A program made the translations under genes and the position numbers. From a virus, in IMG/VR virus record IMGVR_UViG_3300023171_000026, positions 1-38,956 of that record: DNA of 38,956 bases. The stretch is one strand, 5' to 3'. The notes below the pieces were generated by a model. The model had not been told where the DNA came from. It searched no databases and saw nothing but the letters and a program-made list of their open reading frames with translations. Within the stretch, counting starts at the first letter, position 1. Each line of letters opens with the position of its first letter. This document shows, piece by piece, positions 37,988 to 38,956 of the stretch.

Positions 37988-38591
37988 TTATGACCTGTCA
38001 AGACGCCAAATTCTGAAATCTATAATCAATGTTTCTCTGTAAGGGTCTACCTTTAGAGTTAAGTCCTCTCGCGTGATATTCCAGTGTCCTTTGTTTGTCT
38101 CTACGACTTGTTGCTGCTTTTGCACACGCTCGACAGCTTCGCCTGTTTTTCCCGACGATAGTATTCTCCTTCGTAAACTCATGCCCATTCTTGCAGTGAG
38201 TCTTTTTAAGGTTCTCGGCACTAACTCCTACTCCTCGTGCATTGTTTACCCATTGAGTAACAGGCTCCAGATGGTCAGGGTTGATACAAGCCCTATTCCT
38301 ACACAAATGGTCTACTACTAACTCAGACGATATTACGCCTCTATACAGTTGATAGTACAAACGATGAGCCGTTAAGGTGTGACCTGCGAATTTAACTTTT
38401 CCGTAGCCACCGACATTTAGACTTAAATTCCATACCCAACACCCTGTTGGCGAAACTGTATAGTTACTGTCCATCCTGTGCCTTAGTTTTAATATCTTTG
38501 CCTGTGGGTAGTTTTTTAATTCAAATCTCATATATTGAATATACCACATAACTTCCACATACTCTAGGACCTATCGAGCCTCCAAATTCTG
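37988..38591 (-). mobile_element. HNH element flanked by duplicated, recoded gene end
   Basis: CCAAATTCTG occurs at 38006-38015 and 38582-38591. Both copies continue (minus strand) into codons for RIWRLDRS and a stop, but with different synonymous codons: AGG/CGT, CTC/CTT, GAT/GAC, TCC/TCA, TAG/TAA. The copy at 37988 is probably the old gene end; the copy at 38564 restores the nozzle reading frame. Confidence 0.8.
37998..38558 (-). CDS. HNH homing endonuclease inserted at the nozzle gene's 3' end
   Basis: 186 aa from GTG 38558; starts at ATG 38531 or 38474 (with AGG upstream) are also possible. Core HNH motif: GCWVWNLSLNVGGYGKVKFA, AHRLYYQLYRG, VVDHLCRNRACINPDHLEPV. A C-terminal zinc finger follows (CKNGHEFTKENT, SCRACAKA). 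It fills nearly all of the 576 bases between two copies of the nozzle C-terminal codons and its own stop lies inside the downstream copy. It is a free-standing mobile gene; no room remains for a group I intron core. Confidence 0.88.
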   Translation of the reverse strand: MEVMWYIQYMRFELKNYPQAKILKLRHRMDSNYTVSPTGCWVWNLSLNVGGYGKVKFAGHTLTAHRLYYQLYRGVISSELVVDHLCRNRACINPDHLEPVTQWVNNARGVGVSAENLKKTHCKNGHEFTKENTIVGKNRRSCRACAKAATSRRDKQRTLEYHARGLNSKGRPLQRNIDYRFQNLAS

Positions 38592-38956
38592 GGCATTCCG
38601 CCGTTGGTACTTGTCCCCCAACTCTGAAGTGTCCTTAGTACATAGCCAGCGTCAATTGAACTGGTAGTAATGACCCACTGGATTGCGTTTAACTCACGAC
38701 CGAGGCGGAAGTATCGCTTTACCGACGACTCAGAGAAAGTGTCGATTGCTGTTGAAGTATCATCCCAGAGAGTTGTATCCCACAAGAAAGTGTCCCAACC
38801 AGTGTCGGTAAGTTGCGAGGTGACAGTAGCCGTACCCTGCGAGGTAAACCCACGGCCACGCTCGAGACCGATTAGTTCAACCAAGATTTCTCCACTTGGA
38901 TTAGAAAACTCCATTTCTGCCTGTTCAGTCCACTGAAACTCGAATCGGTTCTTTGT
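38564..38956 (-). CDS. Tail nozzle/hub-like protein (C-terminal part)
   Basis: This is the end of the 669-aa gene that begins at 1746. It is open to the right edge of the window, in the same frame as the left-edge part (2010 bases in all). The C-terminus is Trp/Thr-rich (DTFLWDTTLWDD; NAIQWVITTSSI) and ends GGMPRIWRLDRS, where the last eight codons duplicate those at 37988. Bases 38828-38956 repeat 1-129. Confidence 0.6.
   Translation of the reverse strand, partial: TKNRFEFQWTEQAEMEFSNPSGEILVELIGLERGRGFTSQGTATVTSQLTDTGWDTFLWDTTLWDDTSTAIDTFSESSVKRYFRLGRELNAIQWVITTSSIDAGYVLRTLQSWGTSTNGGMPRIWRLDRS
38828..38956. repeat. Terminal overlap, right copy
   Basis: Same sequence as bases 1-129 (base 38830 C versus T at 3). 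The mismatch changes one nozzle codon (GCT Ala here, ACT Thr at the left edge). Confidence 0.93.

Noticed and set aside
37988-38221. 77-aa reading frame ending RIWRLDRS
   Set aside because: It has no start signal and overlaps the HNH gene in another frame; only its last codons are meaningful, as the relic of the old nozzle gene end.
37988-38591. Group I intron with HNH gene in the nozzle gene
   Set aside because: The HNH frame fills nearly all of the 576 bases, leaving no room for an intron core.
1-38956. CRISPR array, insertion sequence, integrase or attachment site
   Set aside because: No regularly spaced repeats, transposase, recombinase or intact tRNA target was seen.

Overview
This window is an essentially complete, circularly mapping double-stranded DNA phage genome of about 38.8 kb. 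The first 129 bases and the last 129 bases are the same sequence (one mismatch at base 3), and the gene cut by the left edge continues in frame at the right edge. All three stop codons are used normally, so a UGA-recoded host is unlikely. The coat, portal, connector, nozzle and large internal virion proteins fit a short-tailed (podovirus-like) phage. The tail fibre head domain, the CHAP-G5 lysin and the YACQ/WW-type transglycosylase resemble proteins I associate with Saccharibacteria/Patescibacteria and actinobacterial phages; this host assignment is inference only.

Layout. (a) A leftward late block runs from about 22.3 kb down to 1 and wraps to 33.08 kb. In transcription order it holds a small orphan gene, terminase small subunit, a GroEL-like chaperonin, a Cse60-like mini-protein, an unknown 288-aa protein, terminase large subunit, portal, two small proteins, scaffold, coat, a probable decoration protein, a GroES-like co-chaperonin, fibre-like proteins, two internal virion proteins, a connector/adaptor and a nozzle protein that crosses the window ends. 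It continues with an HNH endonuclease, a LamG-type fibre, a collagen-like membrane protein and a lysis cassette (several membrane proteins, CHAP-G5 endolysin, r1t-type holin). (b) A rightward early block (22.48-32.94 kb) holds about 35 tightly packed, often overlapping small genes: a membrane-anchored transglycosylase split by a -1 frameshift, an HNH-AP2 endonuclease, three other nucleases (PD-(D/E)XK type, Cas4/RecB type with cysteines, VRR-NUC), an SSB-like protein and many unknowns. The two blocks converge on a bidirectional terminator at about 33.0 kb and diverge from a regulatory region at about 22.3 kb.

No DNA polymerase, primase, helicase, RNA polymerase, integrase or recognisable repressor was found, so replication appears to rely on the host and the phage looks lytic. 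The chaperonin and co-chaperonin in the virion operons suggest the phage brings its own folding machine for capsid or tail proteins.

The most notable observations are: (1) an HNH gene inserted at the very end of the nozzle gene, with the last eight codons duplicated and recoded synonymously; (2) a GroEL plus GroES pair in a 39-kb genome; (3) a 510-nt highly structured non-coding region whose 3' part is a tRNA-like fold with an interrupted T-loop; (4) a leader RNA with two mutually exclusive foldings around the first ribosome binding site; (5) a compact small-RNA gene with its own promoter and terminator at 32.5-32.7 kb.
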